Shown here: positions 23,607 to 34,958 of the stretch, piece after piece | Layout: the number at the start of each line of letters is the position of its first letter | Position numbering within the stretch: the first letter of the stretch is position 1 | DNA from: Bombardia bombarda | Taxonomy: Eukaryota; Ascomycota; Sordariomycetes; Sordariales; Lasiosphaeriaceae | DNA: 64,000 bases | Assembly: GCA_030512295.1 (NCBI GenBank) | Contig: JAULSR010000002.1 | Span: 6,138,001 to 6,202,000, forward strand | Reading direction: 5' to 3' | Program-made: the position numbers and the translations under genes | Notes under the pieces: model-generated | What the model was told of the DNA's origin: nothing | Seen by the model: only the letters and a program-made list of their open reading frames with translations | Database searches by the model: none

Positions 23607-25906
23607 GAAAGTAGGGGATATTGGATAATTGGAGTAATCGGCGGTTGGCCATCAACTCGGTCAACTTCGTTTTTTAGCGTCTTTGTTCTATTTTTCCTTT
23701 TTGGTTTATCTATGTTTTGGGTCGGCTTTTTTCCCCTTGTTCTTCTCATTACCTGCATGGCGTGAGTGTGCGAAATATCCGGAAACCCCCCCTTTTGAAT
23801 TTCATCTTTCTTTTTCTCTTAAATTTTCCCATTCCACAACGTCCCCATGATCCTTGGCGCAATGTGGAAGTTTGGAGGTGCAGGCGTTCGTGTTGTTCCT
23901 GTGATGGGTTTGTTTCTTGCCCCCCATCTTGCTTTGTTTCCGTTATTATAGTACCCCCAACACTGCAGGCAGACGAAAAAGACACGATGGACGATGGCGG
24001 GGGTGAAGGGGCTAACTTGGACATTTTTTGTTGACAAATAACAAATCGGATGGATGGATGGACGGACGAACGGATGGATGAAATGGGTAACAAGGAGGAT
24101 GATACTCAGAAGGGCATAAATCAGATGGAATCTTTTTCAAACCCCTAGGGTCAAGACTTTGGGAAACAAGGTGGGACATGAAGCAAGCAACGGAGTGCAA
24201 AGCGGGTACAAAGGATGCAGCGAAAGAAGATATATCCAAAGTTTAGGCAGGTATCATAACGTGGAAGACAAGACTGAGTCGCGTTTTCTTTCTCTATGGA
24301 AACTGTATTGCATGTTAATCTCACCGAAATCCAGGAGATGCGGTGAAAGCAACTTTAGTTGTAGCAACGATGCGATTACTTACTGTGTCTACTTTGATAG
24401 AAACCTCTCAGGGCGAGCTTTAAGTAACACAACACAAACTGAATCAAATACGAGAAAACCCCCCCACATAAAGAAAGAGCTTCATCCATCCCTTCCATCG
24501 AGCGAGTTTTAAAAATCATCATCACATTGACTGCCTGTCATCTACTATGTTATCACATCTTCTCTATTCCTATTCATTAAAAACTCCTCCAGTATACGCC
24601 CACGTCACATTATCTACCAACAAGCTGGTCGTCCAAGTAAAGTTGGGTTACACTTGGATCCTTGTGCAAGTCGTGTAAGTGACCAAACTTGGGATATCCC
24701 TGCAAACCACACCTCCAGCATACCATGATCACAGTGCCGTGTACACAGTTAAATACGTGTGGGGGAGGGGGTTGAAAGTCAATTGATGCATTTCTTTGCG
24801 TCATATTTCAGACCAAGAGTGATCAATCAGTTCTTTGGACTGATGTCAAACTGGCAAAATTTTCATCCCTGACTTTCTTAGCCGATGGGATAAAACCCCC
24901 ATAAATTGTCTGCAACCAGCCCCTCCTCAACCAGCCAGCTGTACAATAAATTCACGTAAGCAGTCGTAGAAGACTGGTGCTAGCTACTAGGTCTAGTAGT
25001 GTGTTGCGCCTCACCATCTGACAGGCGCTCGCTCTCTTAGTCTGCTCGCTTCGCCTCCTCTCCGTGTTACTCTACCATGAGGACGCTTTCCGAGCTAGAC
25101 AATGTTCGGTCACACAGCATAGAAGGGGAAGGCACTTTTGTAGACTGGATGACGCCAGGATCAGATTCTTCAACGGTACGATAAAGAAGCAGGTAGCGGG
25201 CCGAGACTATCCCTTGCATAGATAAGCCATAGAAACGCCAAGACATGGAGAGACACTCGAAGCCCTCATCCTCACTCTGATACACAAGAGTGAAACACTG
25301 AAGCAAGTACATCACAAACTTGAGTTACTCCGCGGGTGCCATCTGTTGTTCATTATGGAACTGGTGGTGGTACTGCCGAAAGAAGAATATGTATAGCGAT
25401 CCAGCCCAGTCTGGGAAGCATCTCAGTTGAGAAAATGAATCGCCTAGATAGAACCAGGTAGGCAGACAAGTGCCTGGATGAGTGGTATTGTCCATACGGA
25501 ATCCAAAATTGAACAAGAAACAATGCAAACAATTCAACAGCTGAAAAAAGAATAGGCAAATATTTCCAGAAAACTAACAACATCCATAGATTGAGTAATG
25601 AGGGACCGACCGACCGACCGACCGACCGACCGATCATGCATGCTCTCCTCCCCTGGATATCATCATAATATATCAGATATCTTCCCAAGTCCAGGTCACT
25701 ACCAAGTCCAGTGTGATGTGTTGCAATGCAAATGCACAGCACTTCATCCCACCACCTCTTCAAACCTCGCAGCATATGTGACCAAATACCATCGAAGAAT
25801 CATGCTTAACCACACCCCCTCATATTCTCATCAACCTCAACACGGTCGATTGAAACCACTCCCTATCTCAGTTATACCCCTCCACATTCATTGAACCTCC
25901 CCTTAT
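23607..25906. other. 2.3-kb convergent spacer
   Basis: Lies between the stop of the polyQ gene (+) and the stop of the FYVE-RING gene (-). It is AT-rich, with no frame of coding quality. GGAT/GGAC-type short repeats occur at about 24050-24080 and a CGAC run at 25604-25632. Both 3' untranslated regions should be here. Confidence 0.55.
25604..25632. repeat. CGAC microsatellite
   Basis: About seven CGAC units in the 3' spacer downstream of the FYVE-RING gene. Confidence 0.85.
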
Positions 25907-27902
25907 TTAATACCCAAAACTATCATGCTGATGCATCGGACACCGCCCCGGATGCCTCTCCCACCACGCACTGATGCACAACCTATGAAACCGACACAGA
26001 CACTCGAGCCTCGCCATGGGCACCCCGACCTCAAACTCCTCGAGGCAGATCGTGCACTCGGCCGAGTCAACGCAGTCCTTCTCCGTCGCCACATAGGGGA
26101 ACATGCCCGTCCTGCGCGGCGGCATCGGCGGCAGCGGAGGGCTGCCAGGATGGTCGCCACTGCCAGTGCCAGGCGTACCAGGCGTGCCAGCACTGGCGGA
26201 TGGTGTACCCCCATATGTGCTGTGCGCCGTGATGCATATATTTATGTGAGCCTCTCGCAGGGTCTCGAAGTTAGGCAGCGTGCGCGGGGGCAGCTCCCTG
26301 TGGCAGACGGGGCACTCGTCTTCTTCAGCAATCTGCGGCGGCTGCGGCGGGAGAGGCGGTAGGCGTCGGTTATTATTTACAGCGGAGGATGAGGACGACG
26401 GTCCCGCAATGGTGGATGGGCCGTCCGGTCTTTCCCCCATGTCTATCATTGAGCGGTAGCGCGTGCCCATGCCGGGGTAGGGGGGCTGGCGCGGGGCGGG
26501 GCCCGAGGGCCGGTAGTAGCCCGGGGGTGTCCCTGAGAGGATTTGGTTTTCCAAGTTGTGTGGGCGGTAGGGGTTAGTGGGAGGTCGGGATGATGATGGG
26601 GCTCCGGATTGCTGGCAGTTTTCAAGTCAGAATATGCTAGGGGGACGGCAAGAGACGGGGAAGAGGGGGTGGAGAGTTACCATCGTGACGCTCCGGCTCC
26701 TTGACTGAGCGTCATTCGCAGGCCCCGGGCCAAAATAGGGGCTCCATCTGTTGGGATTCTGGCTTCTGGGGCCCTGGAATCCCTGGAATGGCGGAATGAG
26801 GTTGCTTTGGGTTCTTGCATGGTTTCCCTGTGTCTGGGGCGGGGCCGTGTTCGGATCCGGGACGCAGGGGTTGCATAGCCGGACTCTCTCGCCGCCGCCG
26901 ACGCCGAATTCGCGGAACGGCGATGAACTTACGATACGAGGTGTGCCAGGAGGCTGCACGATATACTGATAGGGAATGGTGATGCGGTGGGGAGAACACG
27001 AGTTACATACTACCCGTCCGCATTTCCTGTGTGTTTGAGATTAGTATACCGTCCTTCGCAAGTATTTTCCCGTTTTGTGTAAATACGCACCTGCAATGAT
27101 GCTTCCTAATAAATATGCTAAATTGGGTTTTGCAAATCGGGCAGTATGTCACCTCGATATCTGGCTGCCACCGCGGTAGCACTAGTTCTGGAGCGCCATC
27201 ACGTCCAGACGTCCAACGCGGTAGAGGAGTGAGAAGAACCCGGGCAGGAGCAGCACTCGGCCCGGATGCAGCTGATGCAGTGTCTTGACCTCCGCTAATT
27301 GGCGCCCTTGCTGCATCGGGTTGTGTTTGACCCCGAACTTGCACAGGCGAATCGCCATCTAGGACTACGGGGTTATGTGCACTTTCGCCAGCTCTCCCGT
27401 CCGCGTCTGGTGTTGCTCTGTCCGGAGCACCCCCACTAGTCGCAACGCCAGCGTATATGTCGCTGGGTGGTGGCGGGCTGGGTGATGGAAGATCTGCCGA
27501 GGGAGGCAGTCTGGGCTGATCATCGTCGTCGTCGTCGCTTAGAGGTGATACATTAGCCGAATTGTTGTAGTTTTGGTGGGCTTGGATTTCTCCGTCATCG
27601 GCGCGGTTATCGTGCTCCTCGTATCCCTCCATCTCCACAAGTTGTTCGTCGTGGTTGTGGTTATGATGGTCCTCGTCCTCGTCCTCATGGCCGTTATCCG
27701 ACAAAACTCTTTCGATAATATGTGAGGGGCAGTCAAAGTAACGTGAGCACTCTTGGCTATGAAACCGAGAGGTTTGCCATGGGCAAGGCGAGTGATGGGA
27801 GCCAGAGCCGTCGCTGCCCGTGTGGGAGCTACCAGAGTCGGAGCCGTCGGTGAGCTCGATAGTTGGTTGTGCAGCACTGCCTCCGCCGTCAAGGGTCGCC
27901 AT
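25907..27902 (-). CDS. PIB1: FYVE and RING-finger E3 ubiquitin ligase, Pib1-like
   Basis: Three exons, 27902-27091, 27026-26681 and 26611-25907, give about 620 residues. Residues 1-245 are Asp/Ser/Pro rich and disordered. The FYVE domain (about 248-312) shows WQPD, CPICKTQFS and RKHHCRKCGRVVCNSC, the ligands for phosphatidylinositol 3-phosphate; intron 1 splits this motif exactly after HHCR. At about 486-510 a CPVC...HINIC pattern looks like a C2HC (UBZ-type) zinc finger. The C-terminal RING (about 572-613) reads CTICLEEF...CLCRFHRLC...CPMH, with a His as the last ligand as in ZNRF-type RINGs. Yeast Pib1 is an E3 ligase on endosomes and vacuoles that helps sort membrane proteins. The order FYVE then RING and the C-terminal position of the RING agree with that family; the long N-terminus is typical of filamentous fungi. 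Confidence 0.88.
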
Positions 27903-28974
27903 AGCTGCACATCGGGAGAGAGTGGGATCGCGGGAAAGTCGTGCGCGTGAGCGTGGGCGGTTCTGCGTCAGCTTAGTTGCGTGTTGCTAGTGTTGCTTTA
28001 ATCGTGGCCGAAGTTGGGATGCTGGTCCTGGAGCTGAGGGCAGTAAGGTAGCCCCTCGTATGTGGTGGGTGGGACAGCGGATAGACAGCTAAAGCTACCT
28101 CCCAGTAGGTACCCGGAGATAGGTAACTGGGCAAAGCTTGTCCAAGCTTCGACTCTTTTGACTCGGTAACACAGTGAACTGAAGCGAAAACAATGCTGGG
28201 CAATGCTAGGCAGAATGAGAAAGGCAGAAGAAGCAAAGATAGGTTGCAAAGGTGTTGGTGTTGGTGTTGTCGACTTGTCGCCATTTCGGCTGAAACGTGC
28301 GGTAGGTGGGAGTTGATGCGATAGCTCAAGTCGCCTTTGGTCGCGTGTGGAATTGTGGATAAGCTGCCCCTCCGTCGTAGCGGGAATCCGCTGCGCATAA
28401 CCTAGGCACCTCGAGTTACCAACCTTACCGCCTTTTTGGCTGGGTACCGATATGCTGGCTGGGTCGCTGGCTGAGCACCACTGGCATATCAGCCCCTCCA
28501 AAGGCAATACCATCCAGCCTCCAGGTGCTTTGTTTACGTTTATTAATTAATCCTGCGACTCTCGCGCCTTCCTTGTTGCCCAGCTACTATGTAGGTACTT
28601 TGTCTCCCCTCCGTTACTTATCTTTACCCTGCCTTGTCGGGGCTTATCTATCGGTAGACGCGGTAGACTAGGTCCCAAGGCCACACCAAAAGTCCCACCG
28701 AGATTCGCTGGCTCGGAATTGTTATTGCTGGGTTGCTGGGATCGGGCGAACTAAACAAGTCCTGGTTTTATTTAGTGCGACGGTAAGGGATGCATGCTCC
28801 CGTCACAGGCAAGAGAGTAAATGCGCAGCTATTCTGCTTTAGAAATCTCATAAACAAAACTACAAATCAACAAAAGCATAGGACAAAAATAACTTTTATT
28901 GGGTCACAACATCATTAAGCTCCAAAGCTAGATACGCCAGAAAGAACTCACTAAAAACAAAACACAAAAAGCTC

Positions 28975-29195
28975 ACCGACTAACCCTGCGAACGAATCGC
29001 AAGGGCAACCGGCTATGAAACCCGCCTGGGAGTTTGCTACGAATCAATCTTCTCGTCGACGACAGGTCCGACTCAAGCTCGCAAGTTTTGCGCTGCCCGA
29101 AGGTCAACTTCGAAGGCACCCGAAAGGGTACGGTGCCTCTGGGCTGGTCAGGTACGAAAGCGAGCGCAACTTCCACTCGACACAGGCAAACTTTT
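28975..29195 (+). ncRNA. Candidate structured non-coding RNA, family unknown
   Basis: A compact island between AT-rich flanks folds on paper into nested helices. Hairpin 28984-29005 has arms CCCTGCGA and TCGC-AGGG. Hairpin 29098-29112 has CGAAG/CTTCG. Hairpin 29114-29138 pairs AGGCACC with GGTGCCT and contains ACCC-GAAA-GGGT, a GNRA loop only on the + sense. Long-range arms 29031-29037 with 29187-29193 (AGTTTGC/GCAAACT), 29055-29059 with 29177-29181, 29083-29094 with 29163-29172, and 29095-29098 with 29141-29144 are mutually compatible. GGTCCGACTC at 29065-29074 differs by one base from a Pol III B box, and a T4 terminator-like run lies at 29192-29195. GGTCAGG followed by a CGAAAG loop and AGC near 29146 faintly recalls SRP RNA helix 8. 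Family and transcription are not established. Confidence 0.4.
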
Positions 29196-29278
29196 CTATC
29201 GAGTCCAACCTTATTTAGGAGCTCGGCGAATGGCCGTTATGTCTCTGTAGTACTTTCAAGTTCCATAGCCACAACCAC

Positions 29279-29308
29279 CTACCCACCTACCTACCTACCT
29301 ACCTACCA
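29279..29308. repeat. CTAC microsatellite
   Basis: About six CTAC units, just past the candidate structured RNA. Confidence 0.8.
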
Positions 29309-29470
29309 ACACAAAAAGTCTGCACTCAAGCCAGTCAGCCAATTAACTCCATCTAGCGCAAAAAAAGGTGGTAACAAAAAGAATTCCCACCAAAACCAAA
29401 ACCGCCCAAATCTACCTCCCCCCATCCCCAGAAGGCCTAACATCCCCCATCCCCACCCCATAATCCTCCC

Positions 29471-30034
29471 CTAGTACCTCCCCGTCTCCTCCACCACCAC
29501 CGGCCTCGCCTCAGTCAACACAAACAACATCCTCGCCCACTTGCCCTCTCCACTCGTATTCCTCCACCGATGCATCGTCCCCCGCTGCACCGCGTGATCC
29601 CCAGCCCGCATCACCCTCGTCTCCCCGCTGTCCAGCTCGAGCTCGATCTCGCCGTCCAGCACCACCCCGTAGTCGAGCGACACGGTCCTGTGCATCGGGC
29701 TCTCGCCGCCCGGCCGAATATCAACAACGCGCAGCACGGTGCCCCCGGGCACCACCACACCGGGGGGCTTCTCCGTTAGGAAGCTCCTGTACGTGGCCAG
29801 GTCGGTGGTGAAGTCGGCCGGGTACTGCGAGGTGGCGTAGCTGAGGGTGAAGCCGTCGCCGTTCTCGATGATTTTGGCTGTCGGGGTTTCGGGAAGGGAG
29901 GGTTCGAATACGGCGAGGCCGGAGGGGGTGTGGGTTGTGATGAAGCGGTTGAGCGGGCGGAGGGATGATGTCGGAGGTGGAGGTGGGGGTGGAGGGAGGG
30001 ACGCCTTGCTATTCTTGTTCTCGTTGTCGTCCAT
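29471..30034 (-). CDS. Small cupin-domain protein
   Basis: A single exon of 187 codons. After a Pro-rich N-terminus (PPPPPPPP at about 14-21), residues 95-180 form a cupin-2 beta barrel. The first motif is PGGESPMHRTVSLDYGVVLDGE, with one His where many cupins have two; the second is GDHAVQRGTMHRWRN, ending in the usual His. So at least two of the canonical metal ligands are present and one appears replaced, which may mean weak or altered metal binding. Cupins of this size include dioxygenases, isomerases and regulatory binding proteins, so no reaction is assigned. It points away from the flavin monooxygenase gene across a 0.86-kb gap and may belong to the same accessory block, which is inference. 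The ATG at 30034 is the only in-frame start that keeps the whole domain. Confidence 0.82.
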   Translation of the reverse strand: MDDNENKNSKASLPPPPPPPPTSSLRPLNRFITTHTPSGLAVFEPSLPETPTAKIIENGDGFTLSYATSQYPADFTTDLATYRSFLTEKPPGVVVPGGTVLRVVDIRPGGESPMHRTVSLDYGVVLDGEIELELDSGETRVMRAGDHAVQRGTMHRWRNTSGEGKWARMLFVLTEARPVVVEETGRY

Positions 30035-30891
30035 AATGAGGAGATATATCGTGCTTGAAGCTTTATAACTGGGGCAAGGTGCTGGGTCTGAGTAGGTAGG
30101 TAAGGTAAGTACTAGTTAACCCCAAATTTTGCTGTCGACGTCGTTGCCGGAGGATATACACATATGGCCTTAGCTACCAGTATATCTCTGCGTCTCTGCT
30201 TTAGCCAAGGCGGATAATGTTGAGCAGCTAGTAATTGTTACCAAATATGCATTCGCCATGCACACCAAGAATAAGTATTCAGCCAATAAACAGCACAACC
30301 CAACCCATCGCCTCCAATCTATATAACAGACCTATTCAAGTCCACCTCTCGAAAACCAGCATCTGTCAAGGCCCCTCCCCCTACCCCTCCCCCACCAACA
30401 CCATCTCCGCCGGCGGTCCACCCCTCCCGAATACCCCGGTCCCGGTAATTTCCACCCCGGCCGCATGAACGGGATGTGGCGGCAATGCGGGGCCGACTAG
30501 TGGGGTCAATATGCATGCACTTACACTATGACCTGACCCCGTGCCGTACGCGATGCAGGCAGCAAGGTATTACTGATATATGTGAGGCATAATCCACAGA
30601 ATCCGGAGCAATGATGCCGTTTCATAGCAACAAGCGTGCTGCTCTATCTCGTATAAACGATATAAATCCGAGGAGAAGGTGTACTAGGTTCAACTGAGTG
30701 GTCAACTGGGTCATATCAGTACGTAAGACGTCGAGGACTGTTGACAGACGAACTATTTACCTGTCTGTCTGGGAAAATATACTCCATAACTCGGTATAAC
30801 TCGGTATCATTAGGTAGTTCTGCTTCCAATAATAACCCACTAAACTTACTGCATTTCTGCACTCAGCTATCTCTAGCGTCTTACATAAGGG
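30035..30891. other. Spacer between cupin gene and the monooxygenase-ADC gene
   Basis: Holds the cupin promoter near 30040-30300 and the 3' end of the minus-strand monooxygenase-ADC gene. A C-rich patch occurs at about 30370-30450. No further gene is seen. Confidence 0.55.
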
Positions 30892-33525
30892 CTACTCAAT
30901 TCGCCTGGCTGAGCTGACATCCGGGACCCCAAACCCCTTCACAACCTTGGCACCCACAACCTCATAGATGGGGATATCCGCCAATACAGACGTGATATGG
31001 TGCAGCGTGGGAAGCTTGTCCCAGTCCAACGCGTCAATATTAACCTTTGTCCCAGCCATCGATCGCGACACGGCATGGACGTGCGAGCTCTGCACCTTGG
31101 CTTCCTCCGCATGCGGCACCACGCACGCGTACTCGGCATCCGCCTTGCCTGGCTCGCCGACGGCCGGCACGTAACGATAGACAAGGATCCCGTAGTCGGC
31201 TTCGCCGCCGATAGTGCCGTGCTCTGTGCTCGGGTCATCTTCTTGAAGATCGGGCAGTACAATTTGGGCAAAAGTCGCTCCTCGCCAGCTTGCCGTGATA
31301 CGGCACGAATTATCCGTGCTGGTATTCATATCGATGTCGCAGAACAACTTTGGCATGCCAAGTTCCTCACGACCGGATACGATGGGGTCTGTTAATGACT
31401 CGAATAGAACTGGCATGTAGGTGCCGTTAATGGCGGTGCCGTCCTTCTTGACGTACTGTACGCCGTGAATGTACAATCCAAAATGGGTATATCCTTCGCC
31501 ACCGAGCCTGTATGACTTTCTATCAGTATTTCTTCGTTGCAGTTCTTCAAAAGAAATAGGCCAAACAAAATAACTATTTCCGCAGAGTATCTTCAACCCC
31601 TCGAGTCTTCGAGACTATCACAGATAGAATTGGGGGGTCAATACAGGGGAAAATGCATACCAAGCCATCTTATCCAGTCTCGTCACAGATAAGCTGGCCA
31701 TGGCGACCGTAGCGGGATCGCTGAACCGGAATTGCGCTGTTGGAAAGAGCGTCTCCAGAAACGTACGTGACGTCCTGAACTTGATGCTGGCTGTAGTGAA
31801 CTGGCGCGATGGGCCATCCTCTAGTCGGCGGCGGCCATATGCATCCTGGCGAGGGCCGGGAAAGGGGCCAAAAGACACCGGCATCCTCCAATACATGTCG
31901 GGCTTCTGAGTCCACTTCCAACGCTTGAAAATATTGCTCGAGTTGTCGATTTCGTCATGCCCAAAATTGTAGTTTGTGTACTCCATCACTACAGAGCAGT
32001 ATAAGTAGTCAGACACCACGTATCAGGGGTGGAGATCACTTACTATCGACTGTCGGTTTGCCATTCACCAAGTCCCTGCCCGCCCGCCGCGAATATTCCT
32101 GAATAGCATGTGCTCGCTCATATCTAATATCCTCATACAGCTTGAGGCGCTCGCGAACTCCTTTCGGGTCGGTTCCCCTTGGCAGTACGATGCTCAAGGC
32201 GGCTGCATCCTCTATCGCCTGGGCTGCACCTTGTCCCTGGTCTATACACTGTTAGTATTTCCACTTGCTCGTCAGAGTGTCTGGTGACTTACGAGGTGTG
32301 AATGGGTGTGCGGCATCGCCAATCAGTGCGAGCCTCCCCGTCGTCCATGTTGGCAGCTTCTCCATGTCCAATAGTTGCCAGACTTTGATTGATATAGGGT
32401 CAACCTTGCTAATGAGAGCTTTGACAACAGGGGAAAATTCCTCATACACCTTCAGCACTTGCTCGATAGAGCCTTGCTTGTTCCATCCTGTGTACAATCA
32501 GCACCTTTTCAGGTTACAGCTTCAGTTCTCATCTCTTACCGTCACTCCTGGCGGCATGCGATATCGTGTCTGGATGAATGCAAACGAAGTTGAGCAACTC
32601 GTTGTCATTGCATGGGTACATCACTATGCGCCGGTCGTCGGCATACCACACTGAAAGCGCATTCTTGTGCTTCAACACGGGGGCTGTAACAGGATCTGCT
32701 TCCACGATATTTCTTGGAATGAGGAATCGAAACGCCGCTTTTCCTGAGCTGAATAACTTGGTGTCTTTAATACACTTTCTCGTCGTTGACTGTGTCACAG
32801 CGTCAGTACGTCTCCCAATGGGAGTTCGTGGCGAGATCACCTAGGTTGGATTCATACATAGATACCGTCGGCACCAATAATCACATCGGCAGCGACAGTT
32901 TCCCCATCTCCCAGCATAATTACCCCTTGTTCAGGATCGACTCCAAGGGCTTTATTCGAGGTGTGGAGTTTTGCAGGCGTGCCAGCCCCCTTTTCCGATG
33001 TTGCCAGCTGTTTGAGTCGCTCGTGCAAGTTCCCGCGATGGACCAGAAGCCAAGGATGTTGCCAGCGCTTGTTTGGCTCGGTCAGATCGATTTCAGCTAC
33101 AACATAGCCATCTTTCTTTTGTTCGAAAAGGCGGCTCATGGGATTGGCACCGAACTCCTCGGCAAAGATACCCCATCTTCGTAGAATGCCGTTTGCATTG
33201 GGTGCCAGATGCACGGCGGCGCCAACCTCGTTGGCAAAGCGTGACTGCTCATACAACTAAAAGCAGAGGGAAATGTTAATAATGGTCGGGAATGGCTTGG
33301 AGCTATGATAGCCAGGCGGTAAAGGAGAATGAGGTCACGGACGTGAACTTCATGGCCGTTACGCCGCAGTCCAATGGCAGCAGACAGCCCACCAATTCCA
33401 GCACCGACGATAATAACCTTCAGCGGGGTAGGATGTCCGTCTAACAAGGAAGCTGCATCATCGACTTGGTGGTGATGAAAGCCGTTGGTGATATGCACCA
33501 CCCCATTGCCATTGGTTGCGGCCAT
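30892..33525 (-). CDS. Fused FAD-dependent monooxygenase and acetoacetate-decarboxylase-like protein
   Basis: Seven exons: 33525-33343, 33256-32858, 32789-32540, 32487-32293, 32241-32044, 31988-31661 and 31507-30892; all junctions stay in frame and give about 722 residues. Residues 1-420 are a salicylate-hydroxylase-type flavoprotein: GAGIGGLSAA (41-50), GADGIYSTTRK (from 189), GDAAHPFTPHQGQG (334-347). Exon 5 then runs directly into a second domain covering about 440-722, recognisable as acetoacetate decarboxylase-like from MPVSFGPFPGPRQD, TASIKFRTSR and GREELGMPK, where Lys571 aligns with the Schiff-base lysine; the next residue is Leu rather than Lys. A single polypeptide could hydroxylate and then decarboxylate a ring or keto acid; substrate unknown. 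Weak point: intron 1 uses an unusual GTCCGT donor. Intron 6 is 153 bp. Confidence 0.82.
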
Positions 33526-34958
33526 GTTCGCCAGACAGAAATATTTCAAAACGAGAGACAATAAAGCAAGCAAACAAGACACGGAGCAGTCTTGGTTCGG
33601 CAGACCTTTGTTAGAGATAGAATAAACAGAAAAGGAAAAAGAGAAGAAGGAAGGGGAACACGAGGACTCAATGAAGACAGACTACTGAGTACGGTGTTTT
33701 AGTTAAACCGAGACCCTGTCAGATGTGCTTCAACCAACAACGTCAGGCGGCAGACACGGGCAAAGATGATTCCGCTATCCGGGTACCGGCAGAACAACCT
33801 GGAAGCTAAAGGAGTCCCGTCCTCCAAGCCTACGCTAGGATTTTTGACAGGACGGGTGGGTAGGATGGGATGATGGGGACGATGGGGATGCTATCCGGCC
33901 GCGTCCCAGGGCAGCGTCCCTTCGATACGTCTGCCAAGGTAAATCACGCTGGGTCATGATAGCACGGCTGCTACCCCCGGGGGGTTGCCAAATGCCGCGC
34001 GACCCTTTCCAGGTTTCCATGCTGACGAGCAATGTGCAATGTGGGTGGGTGAGTCAAAGATCCCCCCACATGGGAAAAGCCGGGGAATTGGGTGTCATTG
34101 AATGTATGTATAGGGGCTGAATTACTCAAGAGAGGTATCCGAGGTTGGAACTTTCAATCGTTTATTGCAGTCCAAGTGCGAGGTGAAGCGTCGTTGGATA
34201 AAACCCATGTTGATTTGGTGCAAGGGTACTGGCCCCGGTGGCCGGGAAGGTGGGGGAGCCGCATGCTCCTTCCGATCGAGTCTCGCGTCTCGACACCGAC
34301 AACCTTACAACTAAGGTAGGTAGGTAGGAAGTGACGCCAAACGTGACGCCAGACGTGACGCCAGACGTGACTGCCCCAACGGCGTACTCCGAGGACGGTG
34401 CTGTTAGCTGCACCTGAAGCATGCTTGCTCATGCGGGCGCTTTTCTAAATCCCACATTGATCCAATATTTGCTAGCTATCACGGTACACTGTGGGACGAG
34501 GAAATATGTAGGGACCTTTATACGGAAATCTTTGCGACTCCGAGGTGGGGGGGCCGTGGCTTCCATATTAAGGGCTCTATTGTGCATTCACAAGTGAGAC
34601 AAAAGGTGGGTCATGCATTGTGGGCGGCGACGTGATCAGGAAGTTGCTGAGTGAATGCCTGCGGTGGTGCGGTGTGGTGGGCGGCGGCCGCTCGAACATA
34701 GCTCGAACATAGCGGGCAACGTGGTGGGATCTTCGGTGGGAGCGTCGCAACGACGGAACTGGAATTGGAATTGGCAGGAGGTACCTGCCTAGAACACGAA
34801 TTGGAACGCCACAGTATACCCGATTCCGGACCGGCTTGGCAGCCCAAAGGCCCCGAGTGACACCAGTGAGACCCTCCCTTGTCACCTACCTTGCTGCATC
34901 ACCAACGGCAAGCCCCAGCATCTATTTCTAGCTATCTCTGACCCCCATCTCAAACAAA
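33526..34958. promoter_or_regulatory. Shared divergent upstream region of the monooxygenase-ADC and SDR genes
   Basis: The two genes start back to back across 1.43 kb, so both promoters must lie here. Visible elements: a purine-rich tract near 33600-33660, GGGGGGATC-type G clusters, a 12-bp tandem repeat at 34331-34375, and a duplicated GCTCGAACATA at about 34687-34709. No gene is seen between. Co-regulation is inferred from the arrangement only. Confidence 0.5.
34331..34375. repeat. 12-bp tandem repeat GTGACGCCAGAC
   Basis: Three full copies (first with one change) and a partial fourth. Each unit holds TGACG, a half site for bZIP-type regulators, and is placed about 0.6 kb upstream of the SDR start within the divergent region. 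It may be a binding-site array; that is inference. Confidence 0.6.

Larger units (their letters stand above)
27903..29470. other. Spacer between PIB1-like and cupin genes
   Basis: 27903-28600 should be the promoter of the FYVE-RING gene. No protein frame is convincing. 28975-29225 is a GC-richer island with strong folding potential (entered separately). A CTAC run lies at about 29279-29308. The remaining DNA is AT-rich or C-rich. Confidence 0.55.

Noticed and set aside
28979..28990. CTAACCCT, a telomere-complement word that could be a telomerase template
   Set aside because: Only eight bases, part of a hairpin arm (28984-29005), shorter than known templates; not enough to propose telomerase RNA.
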